Origin: Bacteroidia bacterium | GTDB taxonomy: Bacteria; Bacteroidota; Bacteroidia; Cytophagales; Cyclobacteriaceae | NCBI GenBank assembly: GCA_030425425.1 | Contig: JAUIAO010000020.1 | Location: forward strand, 25,379-89,378 | Length of the DNA stretch: 64,000 bases | Direction of reading: 5' to 3' | Part shown: piece after piece, positions 7,745 through 17,036 of the stretch | Layout: the number at the start of each line of letters is the position of its first letter | Position numbering within the stretch: position 1 is the stretch's first letter | Program-made: the position numbers and the translations under genes | Notes under the pieces: model-generated | What the model was told of the DNA's origin: nothing | What the model saw: only the letters and a program-made list of their open reading frames with translations | Database searches by the model: none

Positions 7745-8833
7745 ATGAAGACATTAAAAATTATCACTTTATTATTGATAGTACTTGCTTTATCGCAGAC
7801 TGCCAATGCACAGATAGAAATGAATAGTTCTGGAAAGGTGGGAGTTGCTGGGGCAGTACCCAATTCTTATTATGGTTTGAGAGTAAATGGGAGGCTATAT
7901 CTGGAAGGCTCTTCTCGGTACATATATGCAGGGAATGTATATGCCTCCGGTATAGGTACATCTGGATCAACTCTATCAGGTAGTAGCCTCAAACTATATG
8001 GTAATAGTGGGGAAACTACTTTTAATACCGCCCTTACAAGCCCACAACAGGGGGTGCTTGCAGTAAATGGTGTTGTCGTACAATTATCAGACGAAAAGAT
8101 AAAGAAGGATAAATCAAAAATTGAAAAAGCTAGTGATCTGATCAAAAGTCTTTCAGCCTACTCTTACTACTATAAGTCGAGTGAGGAATTACAGCAGATA
8201 GATTTCGGAGGGAAATACAAGTATAAATACGACACCATGCTTGTGGATGGAGAAGAAATAGTCATAGATGAATCTAAAAATAAATTCAGGTTGCCGAAGG
8301 GACAGCAATTCGGGTTTATGGCACAGGATGTGTCCAAGACCATTCCTCAACTGGTATCTTATGATTCGGCTAATGGCGTATATGGTGTCAATTATATCGG
8401 TATTATTCCGATACTAGTAGAATCCAATAAAGAACTGATCGCAAATCAAGAGCAACTAGAAGCCCGGATAAGTGAGTTAGAAAAAGAAGTGGAGAAGCTT
8501 GTCAAAAAGGAAAAAGACAATAGCAGCTCTGCAAGGATGGTAGAATCAGATGATGCATCAGGGGCTACATTGGTGTCCGAGCTATTTCAAAATGCCCCAA
8601 ATCCTTTCAACGAGTCAACCGAAATCAGATTTAAGTTGTCTAATGATATAGCAGATGCCAGATTGATTGTGTATAACATGCAGGGCAGACAGGTCAAGAG
8701 TTATACTCTGTCCGAAAGGGGTGAGACATCATTGATAGTTCGGTCAGGAGAATTTCCTGCCGGTATGTATATGTACACACTTATAGCAGATGGTGCTGAG
8801 ATAGGTACTAAGAAGATGATCTTGACGGATTAA
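7745..8833 (+). CDS. Surface protein with S74 intramolecular-chaperone domain and T9SS sorting domain
   Basis: About 362 residues from the ATG at 7745, which begins a clear signal peptide (MKTLKIITLLLIVLALSQ, cleaved after TANAQ). The region starting with SDEKIKKD through YIGIIPILVESNKEL is the S74 (endosialidase-type chaperone) domain known from phage tail fibres and bacterial trimeric surface proteins; it is followed by a coiled coil (EQLEARISELEKEVEKLVKK). The last ~80 residues, from FQNAPNPFNESTEIRF to MILTD, are a type A T9SS C-terminal sorting domain, so the product should be exported across the outer membrane and anchored. An upstream in-frame start at 7688 lies within the palindrome and is unlikely. 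It is the first gene of no obvious operon. Confidence 0.88.
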   Translation: MKTLKIITLLLIVLALSQTANAQIEMNSSGKVGVAGAVPNSYYGLRVNGRLYLEGSSRYIYAGNVYASGIGTSGSTLSGSSLKLYGNSGETTFNTALTSPQQGVLAVNGVVVQLSDEKIKKDKSKIEKASDLIKSLSAYSYYYKSSEELQQIDFGGKYKYKYDTMLVDGEEIVIDESKNKFRLPKGQQFGFMAQDVSKTIPQLVSYDSANGVYGVNYIGIIPILVESNKELIANQEQLEARISELEKEVEKLVKKEKDNSSSARMVESDDASGATLVSELFQNAPNPFNESTEIRFKLSNDIADARLIVYNMQGRQVKSYTLSERGETSLIVRSGEFPAGMYMYTLIADGAEIGTKKMILTD

Positions 8834-8991
8834 TGTGGAAATAGAATGGCTATTTTTTCTTTGGCAACCTTCGGTTTATTTTTCTTACATGAATCATATT
8901 ATCAGTTTTAAAAGGATTGGCTTAGAGTGTTTTAAATATATATTGTTTTGACCCGGTTCGAATGCAATTTTTTTATTAATTGATACAAATC

Positions 8992-9627
8992 ATGAAAAGC
9001 ACAAGTGTGATACTACTTAGGACTATAATGCTGTTTGGAGTATTTGGAGGTTTAATGCATTTAATAACTTGCTCGGAAGAACCGGTTTATAGGCAGTTAT
9101 CTGGTGAACAACTTGAATACTTATATGCTGTTGATACTAATTATATGTTTTCCGGTGAGACTGAAGAATTTTATGACACAATATATTTTTTGAAAAACTA
9201 TAAAGATACGCTGGAAGTTCCTGTTCGAACTCGTATGAGTAGGCAGTTGGAAGTGTTTAATACAGGTTTTTATGATATTAATGGAGTATCTGACCTTGAT
9301 TTTAAAACCGAAACATTCAAGATCGGTACAGTTTCATTAGTTGGAGGTACGGGTCATGTCTCAATTTCACTTGGTATTTTACAAACTAATTTTAATTCTT
9401 TAATACCAACTCCACCCAAGAACATTTCGATGAATGAAACTATGCCTACAGATACAGCTATAGTAAATGGCATAGTATATCAAGAAGTCCATAAATATTC
9501 AGCCATTAACCAAATGGACTTTCTATTCATATTGACAGGTTTTAACCGAGTTTACTTTGACAAGAGATTCGGTTTTGTTTTAATCGAAACCAATAATGGA
9601 ACGATATTAGAATTACTTAAAAAATAA
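8992..9627 (+). CDS. Hypothetical exported protein, possibly a lipoprotein
   Basis: About 211 residues from the ATG at 8992. The N-terminus has a long hydrophobic segment ending GGLMHLITCSEE, where Cys is a plausible lipid attachment site. The rest is soluble and rich in Tyr, Thr and Asp with no motif I recognise. Three bases separate it from the hydrolase gene at 9631, so the two are very likely cotranscribed. Base composition is noticeably AT-rich, as in the four genes that follow, unlike the housekeeping part of the window, which hints that this five-gene block was acquired. Function unknown. Confidence 0.7.
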   Translation: MKSTSVILLRTIMLFGVFGGLMHLITCSEEPVYRQLSGEQLEYLYAVDTNYMFSGETEEFYDTIYFLKNYKDTLEVPVRTRMSRQLEVFNTGFYDINGVSDLDFKTETFKIGTVSLVGGTGHVSISLGILQTNFNSLIPTPPKNISMNETMPTDTAIVNGIVYQEVHKYSAINQMDFLFILTGFNRVYFDKRFGFVLIETNNGTILELLKK

Positions 9628-9630
9628 GCT

Positions 9631-11268
9631 ATGATAAAGCATTTCATTTTCTCATTGACTATTTTGTCAACTTTTATGACATTTTCGCAAAGTTTCCCTG
9701 TTTCTGGACCATTTCCTATTCGATCATTAATTTCATATGATGATGGGGAGGGAAATCTGGCAAGCAATGGAGATATTTATGCTGATGGTGAATATCATAT
9801 CATCTATGGATTAAATAATGGTAGTAATATAAAAAAACCCTTTTTTATAGTTGAAGGCTGGGATCCATTTAATAATATTGGCTTGTCTCAGTATACCAGC
9901 CTCTACAATGACCTAATTGTTGATCTTAGAAATAACGACTATGATGTTGTTTTTCTAAATTTTGAATTCTCTGGAGATTATATCCAAAAAAATGCTCACT
10001 TGTTGGTCAAACTGATCCAGCAAATCAATAACCAAAAAACCACTAATGAAAAAAATATATTGATGGGTTTCAGTATGGGGGGATTGGTTGCGAGGTATGC
10101 TTTGGCATATATGGAGTCAAATAATATGGATCATGAGACGGACAAATATGTTTCTCATGATTCTCCTCAAATGGGAGCAAATGTTCCCTTGGGATTACAG
10201 TTCTTTGCAAATGACCTGGCTAATGCCCCATTAGTTTGGCTGGTGGCTTCTCCAACATTGCACAAATTTTTAGAAGAGAACCCATCAGCAAAACAAATGC
10301 TTAATTATTACTTTTCGGATTCTGAAAATAATGTTCCTAATCCGAACAGTTTACATACCGATTTTTTTAGTGAGCTTCATGCTTTATCTCCGTCTAATCT
10401 GGGATTTCCTATAAAAACAAAAAATATTGGACTTAGTAATGGAAGTAAGAATTTGACTCATCAGTCTAATAATGATGCCAATGGACAACTTGACCCAGGC
10501 GATGAGTTGGTATACTTCAGAAGGGTTGATCAATATGGCGAAATTCCTGTTTGTAACGATCGAGTTTTTTTCAATTTAATATGCACGAGTTGGGAAATGG
10601 AACCTGTGTTTGGCGTGGTAGAAGCTAGAGTATTGTCTGGTTTTACAAATGATATAGAAGTTGATTTCGATATAGCTGGTAGTGATCCAAACAAAGAACA
10701 CAATTTTAGCAGTGGATTTCGTAGTTATGATCATATTTCAGGTTCATTTGGCGGATGGTTAGATGATATTAGGGAGGCCCTAGATGGTAATGTAGATGAA
10801 TTGAACATTGCCAATCAATTTGCATTTATTCCAACTTTGAGTGCTTTACACATCGGATTTGAAGATACATGGGCTTTCGTTGGGCAAAATATTATGTCTA
10901 ATTCATGTCATTCACCTTTTGATGTGGTATTTGCTGAAACAGATAACAATCATCATGTGTTTTTCTCAGCGGATGCTAAAAACTTCATATTATCAGAAAT
11001 TGTAACACTCAAGAAATACGTGGAAACTAATCAAATTAACATAGGAAATTCTACAATTGTGAGCAATAAGGATTATGAAGCAGTGTCAATTCAATTTAAT
11101 CCAAATGTCACAATAAATTCCGGGGTTTTGGTAGAAACGAACTCTGGAAATTTTGAAATAAATGGTCCTTTCAATGCGAAATTGGGATCAATATTAAAAT
11201 TAAACGGAGGTGGTGGTATGGATTGGGATACGCACAATATGTCATGTTACATTCCACCTTCAAATTGA
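9631..11268 (+). CDS. Secreted alpha/beta hydrolase (lipase/PGAP1-like), unknown substrate
   Basis: A 545-residue protein with a signal peptide (MIKHFIFSLTILSTFMTFSQ). The nucleophile elbow is GFSMGG with Ser at residue 148, followed by LVARYAL, as in lipases and PGAP1-like esterases; the segment FIVEGWDPFNN at residue ~72 fits the strand and oxyanion region. HHVFFSADAK near residue 445 may carry the catalytic His. The C-terminal ~80 residues (VTINSGVLVETNSGNFEING...) resemble the short beta-stack that often precedes a T9SS sorting signal in Bacteroidota, but no sorting domain follows. It is second in a five-gene block. Extracellular or periplasmic esterase activity is a family-based inference. 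Confidence 0.78.
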   Translation: MIKHFIFSLTILSTFMTFSQSFPVSGPFPIRSLISYDDGEGNLASNGDIYADGEYHIIYGLNNGSNIKKPFFIVEGWDPFNNIGLSQYTSLYNDLIVDLRNNDYDVVFLNFEFSGDYIQKNAHLLVKLIQQINNQKTTNEKNILMGFSMGGLVARYALAYMESNNMDHETDKYVSHDSPQMGANVPLGLQFFANDLANAPLVWLVASPTLHKFLEENPSAKQMLNYYFSDSENNVPNPNSLHTDFFSELHALSPSNLGFPIKTKNIGLSNGSKNLTHQSNNDANGQLDPGDELVYFRRVDQYGEIPVCNDRVFFNLICTSWEMEPVFGVVEARVLSGFTNDIEVDFDIAGSDPNKEHNFSSGFRSYDHISGSFGGWLDDIREALDGNVDELNIANQFAFIPTLSALHIGFEDTWAFVGQNIMSNSCHSPFDVVFAETDNNHHVFFSADAKNFILSEIVTLKKYVETNQINIGNSTIVSNKDYEAVSIQFNPNVTINSGVLVETNSGNFEINGPFNAKLGSILKLNGGGGMDWDTHNMSCYIPPSN

Positions 11269-11277
11269 TCCAGTGTT

Positions 11278-11868
11278 ATGAATTGTGTGAAACAAATATT
11301 TACAATATCAGTGATCCTGATTGTTTGTTACCCATTAGCTGCACAAGAAACACCATCGATCTCTGCCTATATAGAACTTCTGGGAAATGGAGGATGGTAT
11401 TCTGTCAATTTTGAGAAGGAGGTTCAGATAAAAGGTAATCCAATTAATCTCAGGATTGGGTTTGGAGACTATCCATTGAAGGTAAGTGAAGACATTGTTC
11501 ATGGAATAGGAATTCCAATTGGACTGAACCAGCAATATCGATTGTCCAAATCCTTTATTTTACACGTTGGCTTGGGAGTGTCTTATATAAGAGGGTTGGA
11601 TGTTGGAGGATTTAGTAATGTGAAATATGATATACAGGAGCCTTCTCAGGGTATTTACCTCATTCCATCACTTGGGTTTTCAATGGGTGAGAAAAAGTAT
11701 TTTGCAAGAATCAAATATGATCCATTATTTGCAATTATTGATTTAACAAATAGGAAAGAATTTGATAAAATATCAGATCCTGTTATTAAGCTTTATTCTG
11801 ATTCCTATCTTCCAATTTTTGAAAATTATCCTTATCAAATTGGGTTGGTGTTTGGAATCAGGCTGTAG
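11278..11868 (+). CDS. Hypothetical exported protein, outer-membrane beta-barrel-like
   Basis: A 196-residue protein with a signal peptide (MNCVKQIFTISVILIVCYPLAAQ). After it, alternating hydrophobic/polar segments with aromatic residues, such as GGWYSVNFEKEV, NLRIGFGDY, FILHVGLGVSYI, and the C-terminal QIGLVFGIRL ending on hydrophobic residues, suggest a small outer-membrane beta-barrel. I cannot name a family. It starts 9 bases after the hydrolase gene and probably belongs to the same transcript. Confidence 0.65.
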   Translation: MNCVKQIFTISVILIVCYPLAAQETPSISAYIELLGNGGWYSVNFEKEVQIKGNPINLRIGFGDYPLKVSEDIVHGIGIPIGLNQQYRLSKSFILHVGLGVSYIRGLDVGGFSNVKYDIQEPSQGIYLIPSLGFSMGEKKYFARIKYDPLFAIIDLTNRKEFDKISDPVIKLYSDSYLPIFENYPYQIGLVFGIRL

Positions 11869-11937
11869 TGCCGAATAATGACTGTTTAATATAGGATTTT
11901 CAGGTAGGGGTTATGTTGTAAATTGAACAATAATAAA

Positions 11938-13446
11938 ATGAAGCGGAATATTATAATTATTAGTTTGCTCTTGTTGCTAACTGAAACTATCACAGGACAA
12001 AATGGTTTGATTGATCATGAGTTGAGATTTGATTGTGAAAGCCATGATATTGCAAAGTGCAATCCATTTGCCATTTCCAATCCAGTCTGTATTGATTACA
12101 ACATTTATAAAAACAATTGGCGCACTTCACATGGCTCACCACAACTAAGAACCTTTACTAGCAATAATCCTGAACATGTAGCTGTGTTAAAAGCAAAAAA
12201 TACTACTGGTATCGAACCTAAAGGAGAAGGGATGTTTATAGACTATGAGTTCAAGGGTAATCATATGTACTCTATTGAAATGGCGGTGAGAGTGGAGGTT
12301 CTTGATTACATTCAGGAGATCAAGATTACAGCTAAAGCTGCAAATGGTCTTGTAGCAAAAACCAATTCTAATGACTGTGAATTGGGGACAATTCCAACAA
12401 TTAGTACTTCCAATTATCAAACAATATTTGATAAAAAGGATATAGAATTTGGGACAGGTTCTCAACTATACCATATATCCATTTCAGATTTTACACCTAC
12501 TAAAAACTATTCATTTCTGTGGGTTTACTCAGAATCCTCCGGATTAGGAAATGAAGCAGAGATGATTATAAATTATTTGACTGTTACGGATGTAACGGAA
12601 CCAACAACTAGTATTTTGAATAATAATATATGTTGTGATCAGGGGACAGGTGGATCTTATATCGATCCTAACAATATAGTAGGGAGTACTCCTTTAGGAG
12701 GAACCGGTGCTTTTTCTTATCAATGGAAGAAAAAGACAAGTGGAAGCTGGGTGAATATCAGTGGTGCTACTGGAAAAGATTATAATCCACCGGGGATTAG
12801 TACTACAACAAACTATATGCGTGTGGTGACTTCAGGTACTGAAAGTGATAATAGCAATGAGATTAAGATAGCTATCGGTGATCCGGATTCATGGAAAAAA
12901 ATATGTTGTGATCAGGATTATGAGTTTCCTTCCACTCCTAATGAACTAACTTCCTTGGGTGATGATAATCCTACTTCGGGATATTTGGTAAACGGTTATC
13001 AATGGGCTAGTCCATATTGGGTTTGGGAAGATGTCAATGCAGTGAATCCAGACTGGGAATTTATTATTGATATATTTAATCCTAATTGGGATACCACCGC
13101 GTATTATTTAGACCCAGCTAATTATCAGCCTCCTAAGCTTAATGTAACTACAACCTATCAGAGAGCAGTTTTTACTAGAAAATTGGGTACTGATGGGTGG
13201 TCACTCTATTATGACCTTAGTAACATCATAACTATTACGATTCATAAGTTTTTGTTGGAAAGTGAAACTTTTGCAGAGGATACTTTCATTTGTGATCCAC
13301 GTGAAATTGTAATTGATGGTGATATAGAAGTACAAAATTCTAACTTGGAAATAATTTCTGGTACTTCAATTCTAATTAAACCCGGATCATCAATAATGTC
13401 CAATTCTCATGTTTATCTCAATATTGATCAACAATGTACAGATTGA
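11938..13446 (+). CDS. Secreted multi-domain protein with Ig-like region, unknown function
   Basis: About 502 residues from the ATG at 11938; a TTG at 11923 also opens the frame but would place extra polar residues before the signal peptide MKRNIIIISLLLLLTETITGQ. Residues ~60-210 look like a beta-sandwich. A segment with GGTGAFSYQWKKKTSG..WVNISGATGKDYNP is an Ig-like repeat of the kind common in T9SS cargo; Cys pairs (ICCDQ) occur twice at the repeat starts. The C-terminus (NLEIISGTSILIKPGSSI) is a beta-stack like that of the hydrolase encoded two genes upstream, again without a sorting domain after it. Probably an exported adhesin-like or binding protein; no catalytic motif is visible. Confidence 0.68.
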   Translation: MKRNIIIISLLLLLTETITGQNGLIDHELRFDCESHDIAKCNPFAISNPVCIDYNIYKNNWRTSHGSPQLRTFTSNNPEHVAVLKAKNTTGIEPKGEGMFIDYEFKGNHMYSIEMAVRVEVLDYIQEIKITAKAANGLVAKTNSNDCELGTIPTISTSNYQTIFDKKDIEFGTGSQLYHISISDFTPTKNYSFLWVYSESSGLGNEAEMIINYLTVTDVTEPTTSILNNNICCDQGTGGSYIDPNNIVGSTPLGGTGAFSYQWKKKTSGSWVNISGATGKDYNPPGISTTTNYMRVVTSGTESDNSNEIKIAIGDPDSWKKICCDQDYEFPSTPNELTSLGDDNPTSGYLVNGYQWASPYWVWEDVNAVNPDWEFIIDIFNPNWDTTAYYLDPANYQPPKLNVTTTYQRAVFTRKLGTDGWSLYYDLSNIITITIHKFLLESETFAEDTFICDPREIVIDGDIEVQNSNLEIISGTSILIKPGSSIMSNSHVYLNIDQQCTD

Positions 13447-13454
13447 AATCAATA

Positions 13455-14012
13455 ATGAAGCAGATAATAACGTTAATTTTACTTTTAATGCTATTAAATG
13501 GCTGCAACAAAGATTCTGAATTTGAGCTAATCCAATACAATTTTGATCGTTTTGAGTTTGTGGATAGTATTCGAGCCATGAACTACTTAGGAGAAATTAT
13601 TGAATATAACCGTACACTTGATCCGTATGACTTTTTATTCACAAAAAACTTAGGATTTGAACCGGCTGATGAGATCCGGTTATTATCTGATTCAACAGCC
13701 AGGTTTGTTTATACCAGTGAGCGGTTCGGATTTTTGGAACTATTGGCTAATTATAGAAAATCAAAGGATGAAATTTTCTTTGATCTTGAGCCAATTAATG
13801 AAACCAGTGATTCACTTCACTTAACTTTTCGTGTAGTAAATCAAGGATTAGTAGTATCAGCATATGGGATACAAAAATATCAGCACCGTGAAGAAGGGTT
13901 GTTGATTGGAAAATTAGCATCCTATGACCTGTTTCTTTCCTTCTGGCTCGGTAATATGATCTCTACTGATACTTTGTATCTACAAGAATTTGAGTGTATT
14001 TATGAGCAATGA
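13455..14012 (+). CDS. Hypothetical lipoprotein
   Basis: About 185 residues from the ATG at 13455, nine bases after the previous stop; an earlier ATG at 13434 overlaps the upstream gene and is less likely. The N-terminus is a lipoprotein signal with LMLLNGC, followed by NKDSEF. The soluble part is rich in acidic residues and Phe/Tyr and matches nothing I know. It closes the five-gene block of exported orphans starting at 8992. Confidence 0.65.
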   Translation: MKQIITLILLLMLLNGCNKDSEFELIQYNFDRFEFVDSIRAMNYLGEIIEYNRTLDPYDFLFTKNLGFEPADEIRLLSDSTARFVYTSERFGFLELLANYRKSKDEIFFDLEPINETSDSLHLTFRVVNQGLVVSAYGIQKYQHREEGLLIGKLASYDLFLSFWLGNMISTDTLYLQEFECIYEQ

Positions 14013-14144
14013 TATATTTTATGCTAAATTATTTCAATATAACTATCACTAAAGTGTTTCCTGTGAGGTTTAAAACTTGTTAATTGTCATTTTTATGGTG
14101 AAATATTGGTTTGGGAAATATTATAGAAGGGTCAGAGTTCTTTT

Positions 14145-15926
14145 ATGAAATCACGTTATTTTTTAGTTTTTTTAGGATTACTTTTTTTAGTCCCCTTTTT
14201 CACCTCTCAGAGCTTTACAGACCCTTTTCTGGTTCCCAGGATGCTTTATTTTCAGGGGATGGCGGCTATCTTATTAGTAGTTGGGTTGTTTGTTTTCCGT
14301 AGCAAGCAAGGAAAACTATCTTTTACTTTTCCAGACTTACTTTTGCTGGCCTTTGTCTTATATATTTCACTGAGCACTATACTGATTGATGGTTCTACCT
14401 CCCATAACCTCTTTTTTATCAGTTGGGTATTGTTGGTCGGGGTATATTTTCTGGTGAAAGAGGTGCTGAAACATGGGGGTGGTAATGGTTTGATCCTGAT
14501 CGGTGTACTCTTGATATGCGGGATGGTAGAAGCTGGGTTCGGTGTTTTACAGCATTTTAACCTGATCGATAATGGGTATTCCAATTTTGGAGCAACAGGT
14601 ACCTGGCTAAACCCAGGGCCATATGCTATTTATCTTTCATCAACCCTTCCGTTTGTACTTGCTCTATTCCTTTTCAGAAAGAAGACATGGATTAAAAAAC
14701 TGTCTGGGATAATACTGTTGATTATACTGATTGCCTTGCCACTTACCGAATCAAGAACAGGCTGGATAGCTGCTTTCCTGGGTTGTGGAGTGGTAATATT
14801 ATCGAAATACTATGATGTGGTAGCCACTTTTTTCAAACATCGACCGAGAGCACTTACTTTAATCATTTTGGGTTGCGTTATACTTGGTTTCGCTGGATAT
14901 GAGTTGTACCAATACAAAATAGATTCCGTTCATGGCAGGCTCAATATTTATCAGACTGCCTGGAATATTTTCATGGATCATCCTCTATTAGGTGTAGGTT
15001 TTGATAATTACGCACCGGTACATAGTGAGTATCAGTCAGCTTATTTTCATGCTAACCCGGAGATCAACGAAGTAGCTTACTCAGCTGATAATGTGGAGTA
15101 TGTGTTCAATGAATACCTACAGATGTTGGCAGAATTGGGAATTATTGGGTTATTGGTGTTTCTTGTTTTGATTTTTTTCCTTGGCAAACTTTCTCTGGGA
15201 GCGATTCGCAATAGCAACCGAGATCCGATATTGATGGGAGCCATTGGTAGTTTGATAGGGATAATGACCAGTGCTTTGTTTTCATACCCTTTTCATGAGG
15301 TATCCATTCTGGTCATTTTGATCTTGGATATAGCTATTATTTCTTCTGTAGATTCTTCTTCGATTTTTCAGTTATCCTTGTCACGTTCTGTAGATCAAGC
15401 TGTAAAGTTTGGAATATCGTTGATGTGCGTTTGGTTTCTATGGAGCAGGTTTGAGCGTGCCAATGCTGAAATGCAATGGAAAAGGGCTTACGCAATGCTG
15501 CAAAGGGGAAATGTAGGCCGGGCAATGGAGGAGTATGAAGCCATCTATCCGGTGATGAAGCAAAATGAACTATTCCTCTTCAACTACGGTGCGGAACTCT
15601 CCTACCAAGGGCAGTACCAAAAAAGTATAACAATCCTCACTGAAACCCTACCGCGACTTAATGATCAGGATGTACAGCTCTTTTTGGCAATGAGCTATTG
15701 GGGAAATGGAGACAAGGATTTGGCAGAACAACATTTCATCAAGGCTATCCACATAATTCCTTACAAATACCTGCCTAGGTATAGGCTGATGCTATTTTAC
15801 TTGAATAATGGAGAGCAAGCCAAAGCCCAAAAACAGGCAAAGCTGATTGCAGACCTGCAGCCTAAAGTTCCATCTGAGACCGTTGATCAAATTAAGAAAG
15901 AAGCAAATAATGTACTCGAAAAGTAG
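14145..15926 (+). CDS. O-antigen ligase/polymerase family membrane protein with C-terminal TPR region
   Basis: A 593-residue protein with about ten to twelve hydrophobic segments in residues 1-440. The large loop between helices carries the Wzy_C/O-antigen ligase signature region, with TESRTGWIAAFLG, HGRLNIYQTAW and HPLLGVGFDNYAP in the expected order. The C-terminal ~150 residues contain TPR-like helices (RAMEEYEAIYPVMKQNELFLFNYGAEL... and SITILTETLPRLNDQDVQLFLAMSYWG). Members of this family join or polymerise undecaprenyl-linked glycans or add glycans to proteins. No other glycan genes are adjacent, so the substrate is open; an orphan ligase could serve glycosylation of exported proteins. 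The ATG at 14145 directly begins the first helix. Confidence 0.83.
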   Translation: MKSRYFLVFLGLLFLVPFFTSQSFTDPFLVPRMLYFQGMAAILLVVGLFVFRSKQGKLSFTFPDLLLLAFVLYISLSTILIDGSTSHNLFFISWVLLVGVYFLVKEVLKHGGGNGLILIGVLLICGMVEAGFGVLQHFNLIDNGYSNFGATGTWLNPGPYAIYLSSTLPFVLALFLFRKKTWIKKLSGIILLIILIALPLTESRTGWIAAFLGCGVVILSKYYDVVATFFKHRPRALTLIILGCVILGFAGYELYQYKIDSVHGRLNIYQTAWNIFMDHPLLGVGFDNYAPVHSEYQSAYFHANPEINEVAYSADNVEYVFNEYLQMLAELGIIGLLVFLVLIFFLGKLSLGAIRNSNRDPILMGAIGSLIGIMTSALFSYPFHEVSILVILILDIAIISSVDSSSIFQLSLSRSVDQAVKFGISLMCVWFLWSRFERANAEMQWKRAYAMLQRGNVGRAMEEYEAIYPVMKQNELFLFNYGAELSYQGQYQKSITILTETLPRLNDQDVQLFLAMSYWGNGDKDLAEQHFIKAIHIIPYKYLPRYRLMLFYLNNGEQAKAQKQAKLIADLQPKVPSETVDQIKKEANNVLEK

Positions 15927-16005
15927 TTGAGATTTAGAAATTCTCATTTCCTGGGTTGTTTAATAAAAGTTTTGAAATCGTTCACAATAAATATTTGTTG
16001 ATTTA

Positions 16006-16037
16006 TTGTTTTTTTTTTGCAACGGTGGCTATATTTG
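16006..16037 (+). promoter_or_regulatory. Consensus Bacteroidota promoter of the small HTH gene
   Basis: TTG at 16006-16008, 21 bases, then TATATTTG at 16030-16037, a full match to TAnnTTTG. It lies 37 bases before the ATG at 16075. Confidence 0.6.
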
Positions 16038-16074
16038 ATCTGGCTATGAAATCGATTACACAAATCACTTTTTT

Positions 16075-16284
16075 ATGAAGGCAATAGAGAAATACCACTT
16101 GATCAATGACTATCTATTAGAGTTGATTAAGAAAGGAAATACTGGAACTCCAGAGGAATTATGTCAAAGGATCAATGTAACGGAAAGGACTCTATTCAGG
16201 TATATAGAAGAATTGAAATTGCAAGGTGAACAAATTACCTATTGTAGAAGAACCCAATCTTATGTATTGGATAATTTGAATTGA
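16075..16284 (+). CDS. Small helix-turn-helix protein
   Basis: A 69-residue protein. Residues ~25-50 (GTPEELCQRINVTERTLFRYIEELK) form a helix-turn-helix of the HTH_11/DeoR N-terminal kind: a first helix with ELCQRI, turn NVTE, and a recognition helix RTLFRYIEEL. No sensing or dimerisation domain follows. Such stand-alone HTH proteins are common near accessory genes in Bacteroidota. It has its own consensus promoter and converges on the nucleotidyltransferase pair at 16401-17280; a regulatory link to that pair is possible but not shown. Confidence 0.75.
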   Translation: MKAIEKYHLINDYLLELIKKGNTGTPEELCQRINVTERTLFRYIEELKLQGEQITYCRRTQSYVLDNLN

Positions 16285-16400
16285 TGGTTTTGTATTTTGA
16301 TAAATTAACTGCGGCACGCTATAATCTGTGAATCAATAGTGTCTGCGCACTGAACCTATAATTTTTGAACTTTACAGGTTCTAATTCTTGATATTTCCTT

Positions 16401-17036
16401 TTAAAAAATCTTCCTTGAGTGGATCACTGCTTCCCCGATCCTGTTTTTTACCTCATCAATACTTATTAGATTTCTTAGCTTCGGTGGATCTATCTGTGGA
16501 TCGATATCTCCAAAGTAGCTGATAGCTCTCAATCCAATCATTGGGTTGTAGTTGGGGTACTTCTGTGCATAAAAACCAATGATTTCGTAAATGGAAAAGT
16601 GCTCCAGTAAGTAATAGATATCAATGAAGTCTTTTAGCCGTTTTCCTGAATTGGTGATAGCATGAACCTTCATGGCTGCAATGTCTTCAAGGGAAAACAT
16701 GGAGATACCTTCTTCCTTGATCAAAGTATTAATCATTGGGAAATTGTGTCTTATGAAATCAACTTTAATGTCTTCAATGACAGTTAAAAGCGTGTTTTTC
16801 TCTCGTTGAAAAGTTGGTGTAACTCCAAAGAATTCTCTAAGATTTTCAACCAATTCGGAAACGATAAACTCAGATTGCGTGAATAAATCAATGTCTATGG
16901 AATTTCTATGACCAATCTGAAGTGCCAATGCAGTTCCTCCCACCAAGTGGAAACCTTTCATGAAGTCCATTTCTTGAAGATCAATAATAAGCTGAAAAGT
17001 GTCTTCAGCAATTAGAAATGGATCTTTATGCAACAT
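16401..17036 (-). CDS. AbiEii/AbiGii-type nucleotidyltransferase (toxin-like)
   Basis: About 211 residues starting from the ATG at 17036; the frame is open further upstream but that part is the shadow of the partner gene. The nucleotidyltransferase motif is clear: FHLVGGTALALQIGHR followed by SIDIDLF (two metal-binding Asp). Downstream KVHAITNSGKRLKDFIDIYYLLE is the second conserved block of the AbiEii family. In characterised systems the enzyme transfers nucleotides to tRNA or other targets and is held in check by a partner. Its start overlaps the end of the partner gene by 11 bases, so translation is coupled. A decayed paralogue of its 3' end lies at 5351-5613. Confidence 0.85.
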   Translation of the reverse strand: MLHKDPFLIAEDTFQLIIDLQEMDFMKGFHLVGGTALALQIGHRNSIDIDLFTQSEFIVSELVENLREFFGVTPTFQREKNTLLTVIEDIKVDFIRHNFPMINTLIKEEGISMFSLEDIAAMKVHAITNSGKRLKDFIDIYYLLEHFSIYEIIGFYAQKYPNYNPMIGLRAISYFGDIDPQIDPPKLRNLISIDEVKNRIGEAVIHSRKIF

